Positions 41,715-50,043 of a DNA stretch of 64,000 nt are shown piece by piece. The position numbers were made by a program, and so were the translations under genes. The stretch is from NCBI GenBank assembly GCA_017509605.1, contig JAFWPH010000014.1, positions 1 through 64,000 on the forward strand, given 5' to 3'. Numbering within the stretch: the first letter of the stretch is position 1; the number at the start of each line of letters is the position of its first letter. The notes under the pieces are model-generated. The model saw only the letters and a list, made by a program, of their open reading frames with translations, searched no databases and had not been told where the DNA came from. The DNA is from Bacteroidaceae bacterium. Lineage in GTDB: Bacteria > Bacteroidota > Bacteroidia > Bacteroidales > Bacteroidaceae.

Positions 41715-41837
41715 CAATTATTGAAAAAAACAGGGTGGTCCTGCAGTTTTATGTCGTTTCCCTCGCATAACTGCTCTGAAAAAAATAGTTGTATTGTCGG
41801 TGTGCCAAGTTGTTTTCCAATAAAAACCAAGCAATAT

Positions 41838-41869
41838 TTTGCAAGAGTGATTGAAAAGAACTAAATTTG
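41838..41869 (+). promoter_or_regulatory. Predicted promoter of the acidic secreted protein gene
   Basis: TTTG (41838-41841), 20 bp, then a perfect -7 box TAAATTTG (41862-41869). Together with 41684-41714 it gives a divergent promoter region. The rest of 41671-41910 holds no gene. Confidence 0.7.
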
Positions 41870-41910
41870 CAATGAAAGAACGATGATTATCCAAAAAAAC
41901 TTCAATAATT

Positions 41911-42600
41911 ATGAAAAAACTTTTTTTGACAACTATAATAACCCTGATGACCTGCGCGGCAGCTGCGGGACAGAGCTTGTTCAGTGGTTCGACAGACTTG
42001 GAGGTGATCGCCAACGAATGGGAGGACATCACCTTGAAGAATGTGGCCGACGGCTCACTCGTCACCATGCTCGACTGCTTCAACAAGAGATGGCCCACAT
42101 GGATGCTTAATTCTGCTGTCAAAACGATGAAAAAAGGAGTGGACGGACGAGAAACTTACAACGATGACCAAATCGTTGTACGCAATAAACCTAAGAACGG
42201 TTTTGTTGAGGTGAACTGGTGGGGGGAAGCCGAAAGACACGAATTCATGCGTGCATGTTACTGGAAGCGTTCCAATGGCCACCGTCTGCTCGGCATCTAT
42301 TTCGGTGGTACAGACAGCGACCCCAACATACATTTCGTGTGTTTCTACGACTACGACGTGAAGAGGCACACCCTTACTCCAGAGCCGCAAATCATCGATG
42401 GGTTCCGGACGACGGAAGACAGGAAATTCTACTATGATTTGCCAGAAGAAGGCAAGGATTTGCGTATTTCTGAATTTGGTTCACAAGGACACTTCTTACA
42501 CTATTTCAAATGGGACGGCATGAAGCCGGTGTTCTCAAAGTCTGAGAAGATTGAAGATGAAGACTACGAAGAGCACTGCGATGAAGATGAAGAAGAGTAA
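41911..42600 (+). CDS. Secreted acidic hypothetical protein
   Basis: 229 aa. Signal peptide MKKLFLTTIITLMTCAAAAG. A mixed alpha/beta domain with conserved-looking aromatic residues (WGEAERHEFMRACYWKRSNG, FVCFYDYDVKRHTLTP) and a C-terminal tail of almost only acidic residues (EDEDYEEHCDEDEEE). I do not recognise the family. A GH51 gene follows after 59 nt on the same strand. The acidic tail could bind cations; that is speculation. Confidence 0.75.
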   Translation: MKKLFLTTIITLMTCAAAAGQSLFSGSTDLEVIANEWEDITLKNVADGSLVTMLDCFNKRWPTWMLNSAVKTMKKGVDGRETYNDDQIVVRNKPKNGFVEVNWWGEAERHEFMRACYWKRSNGHRLLGIYFGGTDSDPNIHFVCFYDYDVKRHTLTPEPQIIDGFRTTEDRKFYYDLPEEGKDLRISEFGSQGHFLHYFKWDGMKPVFSKSEKIEDEDYEEHCDEDEEE

Positions 42601-42659
42601 TCTTGTTTCTTTTACATCAATTCTTGGAAAAATTGCATCAAAGTAAAAATATTTGAATT

Positions 42660-45098
42660 ATGACTTACAAAAAAGTACTTCTTTTTGTTGGCTGTGTTGT
42701 TTGCTCGTTCGCGGCACAGGCACAAGTGACGATCAACATCGATGCCAACGAACGTGGCCCGAAGGTGAGTCCCATGCTCTATGGCATCTTCTATGAAGAC
42801 ATTAACCACGCGGCCGACGGCGGTCTTTACGCCGAACTCATCCGCAACCGCTCGTTCGAGGACGGACCACGTTTTGGTGCGCCAGCCGACATGCAAGGTT
42901 GGTCAACCTATGCCGCCGCTCCGTCGCAACTCAACGCAAGGCTTATACAGTCCTCGAAAAAGACGCCCTTGCTCAATGCCGTACAGCATAACGCCCTGGA
43001 GCTCGACATCAAGGCCTCACCCTCGATGCCCGTATGCTTGGTGAACGAGGGTTACTGGGGCATCAACGCCGTGCAAGGACGTAGCTACCGACTGTCGTTT
43101 TGGGCCAAGACGTTGAAGTACCAAGGGACCTTGAAAGCGACGCTCTGCTCGAAGGACGGCGACCGTATTTATGCCGAGAGCGCGGTGAGCGGTTTTCCTG
43201 CCAAAGCCAAAGGATGGACGAAGTATGAGGCCACACTCACCGTCAACGACAACGACCCTCAGGCGCAGTTCGCTTTCGTCTTCGATGGCGTGGGACAAGT
43301 GCAGCTCGACGTGGTCAGCCTCTTCCCGCCCACCTTCAAGAACCGAGAGAACGGCATGCGTCCCGATCTCGCCAACATGCTTTGGCAGATGCACCCGAAG
43401 TTCATGCGTTTCCCTGGAGGTTGCTTCGTGGAGGGACAGGAGAGTCCCGACAATGCCTTCCGTTGGGAACGAACCATCGGCCCAATCGAGGAACGTGAGG
43501 GCCACTGGAACGTTAACTGGGGCTACCGCACCACCGACGGACTGGGTTACCATGAGTACCTGCAACTGGCAGAGGACCTGGGCGCCAAACCGCTGTTCGT
43601 GGTGAACGTCGGACTATGGCACGGCGGCATGACGCCTTACGACAGCATCCAGCCTTGGATTGACGAGTGCCTGAATGCCATAGAGTATGCCAACGGCCCC
43701 GTCACATCGAAATATGGTGCGATGCGCGCCAAGAACGGACACCCCGAGCCTTTCGGCCTGGAATACCTGGAGGTGGGCAACGAGAACAACCAACCCGACC
43801 CACGACAGCAGAGCGACCACTACTACGAGCGTTACGACCAGTTCTACAAGGCCATCCGCGCCAAGTACCCCGAGATGAAGATCATCGGCAACGTAGTGGC
43901 ATGGGGCGACGACAACCCCAAGTGGAACTCCCCACTGCCCGTTGACCTGCTGGACGAGCACTACTACCGGTCTCCCGATTGGTTTGCAGGAGCCTTCCAC
44001 AAATACGACAGCTACGACCGCAAAGGGCCAAAGATCTATGTGGGCGAATACGCCGTGACCAACGGATTCGGCAACTTAGGCAACATGAACGCCGCCTTGG
44101 GCGAGGCCGTCTATATGATGGGCATGGAGAACAACAGCGACGTGGTGGAACTGGCATCCTATGCACCCATCTTCGTCAACGAGAACGACGCCCGTTGGCG
44201 CCCCGACATGATACGCTTCAGCAGCAGCCGCGTCATGGGCACTCCCTCCTACTACGTGCAGCAACTCATGCCACAGCACATCGGAACGCAAGTGGTGAAG
44301 GTTGTCCAGAACAACCCCTACGAGGGAGCGAACAACAAACAGTTGACACCCAAGAAGAGTTACGCTGGTTTCGGCACATGGGCTACACGAGCCACGTTCG
44401 AGACGAATCAGGACAACTTGGAATACGTCAATGGCGACTGGAAGAAGGAAGGCAACACCATCCGTCAGACTGGCAACGAGCAAGCCACCATCTGTCTGGA
44501 GAAGGATGTCATCAACAGCGACCACTACACTTGTAAGTACCGCGCCCGAAAGGACGAAGGCGACGAGGGCTTCCTCATCATCTTCAACTATGTGGACAAG
44601 CAGAACTACTGCTGGCTGAACTTCGGTGGATGGGGCAACACCCAGCATGCCATCGAGCAAATCAGCAATGGAGGCAAGTTGCAGACCGCCGGCCGACGGG
44701 GCCATGTGGAGTCTGGACGCTGGTACGACATCACCCTGCAGGTGGCAGGCGACAGCGTGAAGGCGTGGCTCGACGACAGACTGGTCTTCGACACGGTGCT
44801 CAAGCACGACGACACTAAGGGCATCTTCTCTTCCGCCACCATCGATGAAGCCACAGGCGAGCTGATTGTGAAGGTGGTCAACACGAGCGAGGTGGCTACC
44901 ACCGCAGCCTTGAACCTGAAGAACTTCACCCCGAGACAGGCCCGTGTGGTGCGTCTGGCTGCCAACGACGGCATGGACGAGAACACGCTCCAAGCGCCCA
45001 CCCACATTCATCCTGTGGAGCAACTGCTCTCTCCCGATGGCGACTGTGTTCCGCTTGATGTTCCTCCCTACTCTCTGAATATCGTCAGGATAAAATAG
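42660..45098 (+). CDS. GH51 alpha-L-arabinofuranosidase with inserted CBM-like regions
   Basis: 812 aa. Signal peptide MTYKKVLLFVGCVVCSFAAQ. GH51 opening INIDANERGPKVSPMLYGIFYEDINHAADGG, a CBM4-type sandwich about 70-200, then the barrel: FMRFPGGCFVEG, acid/base Glu in YLEVGNENNQ, nucleophile Glu in IYVGEYAVTNG. A LamG-like domain about 570-690 (DHYTCKYRARKDEGDEGFLI) is inserted before the C-terminal arabinofuranosidase sandwich (PPYSLNIVRIK). It removes arabinose from arabinan or arabinoxylan, probably in the periplasm. No PUL genes adjoin it. Its TAG stop starts a TTAGGC-type repeat block. Confidence 0.92.
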   Translation: MTYKKVLLFVGCVVCSFAAQAQVTINIDANERGPKVSPMLYGIFYEDINHAADGGLYAELIRNRSFEDGPRFGAPADMQGWSTYAAAPSQLNARLIQSSKKTPLLNAVQHNALELDIKASPSMPVCLVNEGYWGINAVQGRSYRLSFWAKTLKYQGTLKATLCSKDGDRIYAESAVSGFPAKAKGWTKYEATLTVNDNDPQAQFAFVFDGVGQVQLDVVSLFPPTFKNRENGMRPDLANMLWQMHPKFMRFPGGCFVEGQESPDNAFRWERTIGPIEEREGHWNVNWGYRTTDGLGYHEYLQLAEDLGAKPLFVVNVGLWHGGMTPYDSIQPWIDECLNAIEYANGPVTSKYGAMRAKNGHPEPFGLEYLEVGNENNQPDPRQQSDHYYERYDQFYKAIRAKYPEMKIIGNVVAWGDDNPKWNSPLPVDLLDEHYYRSPDWFAGAFHKYDSYDRKGPKIYVGEYAVTNGFGNLGNMNAALGEAVYMMGMENNSDVVELASYAPIFVNENDARWRPDMIRFSSSRVMGTPSYYVQQLMPQHIGTQVVKVVQNNPYEGANNKQLTPKKSYAGFGTWATRATFETNQDNLEYVNGDWKKEGNTIRQTGNEQATICLEKDVINSDHYTCKYRARKDEGDEGFLIIFNYVDKQNYCWLNFGGWGNTQHAIEQISNGGKLQTAGRRGHVESGRWYDITLQVAGDSVKAWLDDRLVFDTVLKHDDTKGIFSSATIDEATGELIVKVVNTSEVATTAALNLKNFTPRQARVVRLAANDGMDENTLQAPTHIHPVEQLLSPDGDCVPLDVPPYSLNIVRIK

Positions 45099-45182
45099 GC
45101 GTTAGGCTTTAGGCTCTATTAGTCGAGAGTCAAGAGTCAAGAGTCAAGGGTCGAGAGTCCTTAATAGGCGTTAGGCTTTAGA
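45092..45182. repeat. Composite repeat beginning at the GH51 stop codon
   Basis: AAAATAGGCGTTAGGCTTTAGGC begins within the last codons of GH51, then GTCRAGA units (45121-45155), GTCCTTAATAGGCGTTAGGC and TTTAG. The gene-free stretch 45099-45423 consists of this block, the hairpin at 45200, AT-rich sequence and a further block from 45340. Confidence 0.9.
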
Positions 45183-45199
45183 TACTAGTAGAAACGAAA

Positions 45200-45224
45200 G
45201 CATCCGTGGCAGCCGCCACGGATG
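45200..45224. terminator. CATCCGTGGC hairpin followed by T run
   Basis: CATCCGTGGC and GCCACGGATG pair perfectly over 10 bp with loop AGCC and are followed by TTTTTT. It lies 102 nt after the GH51 stop. Sequence on both sides (GTAGAAA before, ATCCTGAATTATTGAATTTT after) matches the palindrome at 25476, so it is also a repeat element. Confidence 0.7.
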
Positions 45225-45339
45225 TTTTTTATCCTGAATTATTGAATTTTAGAATAATGCGATTAAGCGAGAGCAGAGCCGAACTGGTTCGGATTATGCA
45301 GAGCGTGAGCATTTTAGGCAAGGCCAATTGTCCGTCGAA

Positions 45340-45436
45340 GGCGATAGCCTACTAAGGACTCTTGACCCTTGACTCTCGACCTTAGGCAAAGCCTAAATTC
45401 AATAACCAATAACCATTCAAAAGCTAAGGCCTAAGC
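45340..45436. repeat. Composite repeat, inverted orientation, reaching the GNAT stop
   Basis: GCGATAGCCTACTAAGGACTC, TCTTGAC-type heptamers, CTTAGGCAAAGCCTAA, TTCAATAACCAATAACCATT and AAGCTAAGGCCTAAGC. The last module supplies the TAG stop and the last residues (MLRP) of the GNAT gene. Confidence 0.9.
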
Positions 45437-45921
45437 ATTTGGTATGCTAATCGCTCATCGCCCGAGAGCAGATAGATGATGCCGCAATAGGTGAAACCAT
45501 ACTTCAGGATGACGTGCTGCATGATGGTGTTGTCGCGGTGGGTGTCAATGCGGATATTGGTGTCGTGGGAGAAGCAATAATCCATGATGGTGGTGAAGAT
45601 GCCATGAGCGTCAGGGTAGCTGGCGATGCGATGGACAACATGATAGGGCTGTTGGTCGTCGAGCCATTCTCCATCATAGATGATGTCGTAGGTAGGTTCA
45701 GGCGATGGCAGGAAAGCAAAATAGCCGACAATCCTGCCGTCGTCCTCAACCACAAAACTACCGTTTCTTTCTATATCGGCATTAATGGCAGATTCCGACG
45801 GATAACCATCTCCCCATTGGTGCATATTGCCAGACTGCCGCATGATTGTCTTTGCGGCATCCATGACTTTCATGATCTCAGCCATATCCGTTGGCTGCGT
45901 TGCTCTGATTGTTCTATACAT
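45424..45921 (-). CDS. GNAT-family N-acetyltransferase
   Basis: 165 aa from MYRTIRATQPTDMAEIMKVM; the in-frame upstream codons to 45954 are repeat-derived. Core: SFVVEDDGRIVGYFAFLPSP (strands 3-4), VVHRIASYPDAHGIFTTIMDY (the CoA loop is atypical, lacking Q/R-x-x-G-x-G), IRIDTHRDNTIMQHVILKYG then FTYCGIIYL. Often annotated as GNAT in Bacteroidetes. Flanked on both sides by heptamer and GGTTATTGAA modules in opposite orientation. Acceptor unknown. Confidence 0.82.
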   Translation of the reverse strand: MYRTIRATQPTDMAEIMKVMDAAKTIMRQSGNMHQWGDGYPSESAINADIERNGSFVVEDDGRIVGYFAFLPSPEPTYDIIYDGEWLDDQQPYHVVHRIASYPDAHGIFTTIMDYCFSHDTNIRIDTHRDNTIMQHVILKYGFTYCGIIYLLSGDERLAYQMLRP

Positions 45922-45922
45922 A

Positions 45923-45997
45923 GGTTTAGAAGGGTTATTGGTTATTGAAGTCAAGAGTCAAGAGTCGAGAGTCAAGAGTCTAAACAGCTAATGCCTA
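45923..45997. repeat. GGGTTATTGGTTATTGAAG plus heptamer array
   Basis: AGGGTTATTGGTTATTGAAG, then GTCAAGA twice, GTCGAGA, GTCAAGA, GTC, TAAACAGCTAATGCCTAG. Opposite in orientation to the block after the GNAT gene (45340-45436). The gene-free stretch 45922-46590 holds this block, IS-like end repeats, another repeat block and a strong hairpin pair. Confidence 0.9.
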
Positions 45998-46188
45998 GAT
46001 ATCGTAGCTCAGGACATCGTTTACACTTTTTGTATCCCTTAGAAGGGGGTCATAAAAGTATACACACCCAGTATCCAGATGGGTCCCCTCCGCTAAGAAA
46101 ACCTATTCAGCATGCTGATTCCTAAGGAGTTCACATCATAAAATCAGAAAAATATATCTCTATAAACAAAAAAATATAAAATCCTATA

Positions 46189-46234
46189 TGTCAACGATCT
46201 TCTGATACAAAAGTGTCAACGATCATCTGATACA
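46189..46234. repeat. Two 21-bp direct repeats, possible IS21-type end remnant
   Basis: TGTCAACGATC(T/A)TCTGATAC followed by A occurs twice with a 25-bp period (46189-46209, 46214-46234) and one mismatch. IS21-family ends carry multiple short direct repeats of this kind beginning with TGT. No istA or istB gene is nearby, so at most this is an end left behind. Confidence 0.4.
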
Positions 46235-46238
46235 CGGC

Positions 46239-46337
46239 AGTTAAGAGTTAAGAGTTAAGAAACAATTAAGTTCCATATTCTTGTGAATAGCACATAACTC
46301 CATAGAGCGCAACGAGTTTATTTCCATTTTAAAAAGA
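46239..46337. repeat. AGTTAAG and AGCACATAACTCC modules, degraded
   Basis: GTTAAGAGTTAAGAGTTAAG, then AGCACATAACTCC, CCATAGAGCGCAACGAG and TTTATTTCCATTTT. It is a weak reverse-complement copy of the 27207-27300 block. Confidence 0.65.
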
Positions 46338-46491
46338 GAAAGTTGAGTTGTGTTATTTTCGGCAAAAGTAGTGATTCGTTGCGGAAAACATGGTACTTGG
46401 TGTGTCTGAAATGCGTAAAAATGATTTCACATCAATAGATTTGGTTTGCAAAGTTATGAATAATGATATGGAAGTGGATCTTATGTAATTA

Positions 46492-46561
46492 AAGTGAACC
46501 CCAGAAGTATTTTTCCAACTTCTGGGGTTCACTTCATCTTGACACACCCTCAGTTGAGGGT
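46492..46561. terminator. Strong hairpin pair at the end of the starch PUL
   Basis: AAGTGAACCCCAGAAGT pairs with ACTTCTGGGGTTCACTT: 17 bp, no mismatch, 9-nt loop (46492-46534). Next to it ACCCTCA and TGAGGGT form a second hairpin (46546-46561). Both lie 30-100 nt after the last starch gene. There is no long T run, so it may be a 3'-end stabiliser or a small mobile-element remnant. Confidence 0.6.
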
Positions 46562-46590
46562 TGGGGATTCTCTTCAGGGGAGTTTGAGGG

Positions 46591-48489
46591 TTATGGCTGG
46601 AGGTGTTTGCGTCCGTCCTGGATGTAGATGGAGTGGGGAGCGGGTTCGCCTTGCAACTGTCTGCCGTTGAGGTCGTAGCGGATGCCAGAAGAATGACGAC
46701 CTGAAAGGCTGGGCGCAGTGATTCCCGATGTGGCGGAGATTATTTGAGTTGGAGTAGGGTCGCCTTCCACATAGTAACCGTGATTGACGAACGCCACACC
46801 ATCGTAGATTTTCGTGTTGCCGTCATCCTTCGAGATGATGAGGTATTCAGGAGCGGTAGCCACACGACTTACCGTGTACTTGTAGATGCAACTGCCAGTC
46901 AGGCTCTGTCCCATCAGCTGCATCGCGTCGCCTGGCCATGAGGTGTTGGTGCAGTAGGCCTCGCCTCCGCCAAGCTCACCCCATACCCATGCACTGTAGG
47001 AATCGGGTTTGCGTGTTTCGAAGAAGATGGAAATCTCGTCTTCGCTGTCAAGGGTAGGGGTGTAGGCCTCTACTGGTGGCAGCTCTTCTTCGGAGTAAGT
47101 CCCTTTCACATAGACTTGATAACCTTTGGCACCCAGAGCGAACACGTAGGTGCTGTTCAGTTTCATCTGTTGTCGGCTTGTGCCTTGTCCGATGGTCTCG
47201 CTGTCGAGCCAGAGGCTCCAGTCACCAGCTTCGAGTCCAGTCACAGTGGCAGAAGTGCCAAAGGCGTTCATGTTGAGCAACACCAACACCTTGCTGTCCC
47301 CCTTGGTACGGGTGTAGGCCAGCACGCCGCTGTTGTTTGTCACGTTCACCCAATCCACAGCCGCGTCATCGTTGAGGGCAGCCACATTGTGTTTCAGGGC
47401 GCAGAGCGTGCGGATGGTGTTCTGCATTTTCTTGTCCGTGCTGTTCCAGTCGATTTTCGTGTCTTGGAAATAGTTGAGAGGCTGGTTGCCTCCAATTTCT
47501 TGTCCGTTGTAAATCAGAGGCATACCGTAGATGGTAAAGGTGAAAACGGTCAGCGGGTATCGGTTGTCGCCATACTTAGCCGTGAGTGTCTGCTTCGATT
47601 CGTTCCAGTTCTGGTCGTGGTTGGTGAGATAGACCATGCGGCCGAACGACGCATTTGCAGAGGTCTCGATCAGTGTGTTGGCGAAGGCTTTCAAGCGTGC
47701 GGATGTGTTGCCGTTAGGCCCGTAGTTGACGAGTTGAGACTGGAGTTGCCACGCATAGTCGTAATCGAAGCCAACGTTCAAGAGTTTCTTGGCATCGTTG
47801 ACGATGTCGGCCTCTCCGAGGAAAGTGATGTTCTTACCAGCCTTGTAGCCTTTGATGAGCGGGATGGTGCTTTGCCAATAGGATGCCGGTATGGACGGGC
47901 TGCTGATGTAGTCGCAACGGTAACCGTCGATGTCGGTTTCGTCAATCCAGTATTTCAGGCAGTCGTTCATTTCCTTCTGCAAGTCTGCATTACCGTAGTT
48001 CAGTTCATACACATCGCCATAGTTGTTGGGGTGGACCATTTGTCCGTTTCGGGTCGTGTAGTATTCAGGATGTGAGGTTACCCAGTCGGCATCGGTTGCT
48101 GTGTGGTTGGGCACCCAGTCGAGCCATACCAGCATGTGGAGTTCGTGGGCTTTGCTCACGAACGCCTTCAAGTCGCTGATTGTACCGTAAGTGGGGTTGA
48201 CTTGACGGAAGTTCTTGGCAGCGTAAGGGCTGTTGATGCCTCCGCCTCGGGGATAGACGGGCATCAGCCAGACGATGTCCACACCCGTCTGCTTCAGCGC
48301 GTTCAGTCTTTCGGCCGCTGCGGCGAAGGTGCCTTCTTGGGTGAAAGAACCGACGTTCATCTCATAAATTACCTGTTGTCCTTTAGTGTTGGAGGAAGAG
48401 AGGTTGATGTCATCCACGTAGTCCTGTGCGTGGATTGGTTGTGCCAGCATGGCCAGCACCAATGATATGAGAAGAGAGAAATGTTTCAT
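46591..48489 (-). CDS. GH13 alpha-amylase with starch-binding domain and T9SS-like tail
   Basis: 632 aa. Signal peptide MKHFSLLISLVLAMLAQPIH. GH13 barrel with LDWVPNHT, nucleophile Asp in DGYRCDYISSP, acid/base Glu in FLGEADIV, and LTNHDQN. After the barrel comes a CBM26-like starch-binding module (about 480-580: FFETRKPDSYSAWVWGE, AYCTNTSWPG) and a C-terminal sequence GIRYDLNGRQLQGEPAPHSI of the type IX sorting kind. The start at 48489 puts the signal first. Probably exported to the surface, as SusG is, but by T9SS-like sorting rather than lipidation. Confidence 0.9.
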   Translation of the reverse strand: MKHFSLLISLVLAMLAQPIHAQDYVDDINLSSSNTKGQQVIYEMNVGSFTQEGTFAAAAERLNALKQTGVDIVWLMPVYPRGGGINSPYAAKNFRQVNPTYGTISDLKAFVSKAHELHMLVWLDWVPNHTATDADWVTSHPEYYTTRNGQMVHPNNYGDVYELNYGNADLQKEMNDCLKYWIDETDIDGYRCDYISSPSIPASYWQSTIPLIKGYKAGKNITFLGEADIVNDAKKLLNVGFDYDYAWQLQSQLVNYGPNGNTSARLKAFANTLIETSANASFGRMVYLTNHDQNWNESKQTLTAKYGDNRYPLTVFTFTIYGMPLIYNGQEIGGNQPLNYFQDTKIDWNSTDKKMQNTIRTLCALKHNVAALNDDAAVDWVNVTNNSGVLAYTRTKGDSKVLVLLNMNAFGTSATVTGLEAGDWSLWLDSETIGQGTSRQQMKLNSTYVFALGAKGYQVYVKGTYSEEELPPVEAYTPTLDSEDEISIFFETRKPDSYSAWVWGELGGGEAYCTNTSWPGDAMQLMGQSLTGSCIYKYTVSRVATAPEYLIISKDDGNTKIYDGVAFVNHGYYVEGDPTPTQIISATSGITAPSLSGRHSSGIRYDLNGRQLQGEPAPHSIYIQDGRKHLQP

Positions 48490-48634
48490 TCTATTTGTTT
48501 TTTTTAGAAGGTTGAGATGGCCGTTCTTCACAGAGCAGCCATCCCGTCATTACATAACTAACTTTGATTAATCACAAGTGTCGATAATGCTCTAATATTA
48601 TAATTATCTGATTCTTCGTCAAATACAGAAGAGA

Positions 48635-50014
48635 TTATTCCTTCACATAGACAGCGAACCCTTTGGCAGCGAGTGCTATTGGGGTCTGTTCCTCAAGTTT
48701 CACTCTGGCGCTGCTGATACCGTCGGCGATGGTCTCGCTGTTGAGCCACTGACGGTAGCGGCCGCTTTCAATGCCTTGCACTTTGGCAGAGATGGACTCC
48801 AACCCGAGGTTCATCACCACAACCACAGGCCCGCGCCGGTAGGCGAGGACGGATTGGTGAGTGGTGTTCAGGAACTCCACAGGGCTGTCGGCAGCCAGTG
48901 AGGGTTGGCTGTGGTGAAGGGCGATGAGTGTGCGGACGGTGTTCTGCATCTTTTTGTCCACCTCGTTCCATTTCACTTTTGCGTCGGTGAAGTAATTCAG
49001 GGTGTCGGGGTCTCCGATTTCCTGTCCTTGGTAGATCAGTGGCATGCCATAGAGTGTGAACTCCAATACAGAGAGCGCGTAGCGGTTGTCTCCATAGAAA
49101 TCCTTGAGTGTGTGTCCACCGTCGTTGTAGTTCTGGTCGTGGTTGGTCAGATAGACCATACGCTTGTTGCGAATCAGTTTCGAGTCGTCGAGGAATTTCT
49201 CGCAGATGGCTTTCAGTGAGTCAGCCACTGTACCCTTTCCACCGAACTTGTATGCAAGTTTGCCTTGGAAGTTCCATGCGTAGTCGTAGTCGAAGCCGCA
49301 GGAGTCGATGCGTTGGTTGTTGGGGTCGGTGATGTCGGTCTCGCTCATGAACTCCGTGCCTTTCATCTTCTTCAGTTCCTGTATGATGTCTTGCCAGTAC
49401 TTGACAGGAATGGTCGGACTGCTCACGTAGTCGCAGCGGAAACCATCCACACCCACTTCTGAAATCCAGAATTTCAACGAGTTGTTCATCTCCTCCACGA
49501 GCGCGGGGTTCTTGTAGTTCAGTTCCAGCACGTCCATCCAGCCCATGGGATGAATCATCTTGCCGTTCTTGTCGGTAGTGAAGTAATCGGGATGCGACTC
49601 CACCCAGGGGTTCTCGTTGGCCACATGGTTGGGCACCCAGTCGAGCCATACTTTCATGCCCAGTTCATGAGCGCGTGCCACGAATGCCTTCACGTCGTCC
49701 ACCGTACCATAAGATGGGTTTACTTGGTTGAAGTCCATTGAGGCGTATGGGCTGTGCTTCATGTCGCCACGGGGGTAGATAGGCATCAGCCAGAGGATGT
49801 CGGCTCCGAGTGTGTCGAGGTAGCCCAGTCGTTGTAGAGCTGCATTGAACGTGCCTTCAGGGGTGAACGCACCGACGTTCAGTTGGTAGATCACCCTGTT
49901 GTCTGCACTGACAGGTTCAGTGTTGTCAACCTTCAGTTTCCCTTTTCCCGGGTCGCAGGCTGCGATAAGCAGCACTGCGACGAGGGTCAGGAACGTATTG
50001 ATGTGTCTTTTCAT
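48635..50014 (-). CDS. GH13 alpha-amylase lipoprotein
   Basis: 459 aa. Lipobox IAAC (Cys about 20). GH13 motifs: LDWVPNHV, DGFRCDYVSSP (nucleophile Asp), FMSETDI (acid/base Glu), LTNHDQN. Closely related to the next gene (MPIYPRGDMKHSPYA matches MPVYPRGGGINSPYA), so the two arose by duplication, but this one lacks the starch-binding module and is lipidated. Sits where susG does in a sus operon. 29 nt after the SusE/F-like gene. Confidence 0.92.
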   Translation of the reverse strand: MKRHINTFLTLVAVLLIAACDPGKGKLKVDNTEPVSADNRVIYQLNVGAFTPEGTFNAALQRLGYLDTLGADILWLMPIYPRGDMKHSPYASMDFNQVNPSYGTVDDVKAFVARAHELGMKVWLDWVPNHVANENPWVESHPDYFTTDKNGKMIHPMGWMDVLELNYKNPALVEEMNNSLKFWISEVGVDGFRCDYVSSPTIPVKYWQDIIQELKKMKGTEFMSETDITDPNNQRIDSCGFDYDYAWNFQGKLAYKFGGKGTVADSLKAICEKFLDDSKLIRNKRMVYLTNHDQNYNDGGHTLKDFYGDNRYALSVLEFTLYGMPLIYQGQEIGDPDTLNYFTDAKVKWNEVDKKMQNTVRTLIALHHSQPSLAADSPVEFLNTTHQSVLAYRRGPVVVVMNLGLESISAKVQGIESGRYRQWLNSETIADGISSARVKLEEQTPIALAAKGFAVYVKE

Positions 50015-50043
50015 AATTGTAGCTTTCGTTTAGGGTGAGTGTG

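Noticed and set aside
46353-46547. 64-codon minus-strand open frame
   Set aside because: It spans one arm of the 17-bp hairpin and has no protein-like composition or promoter.
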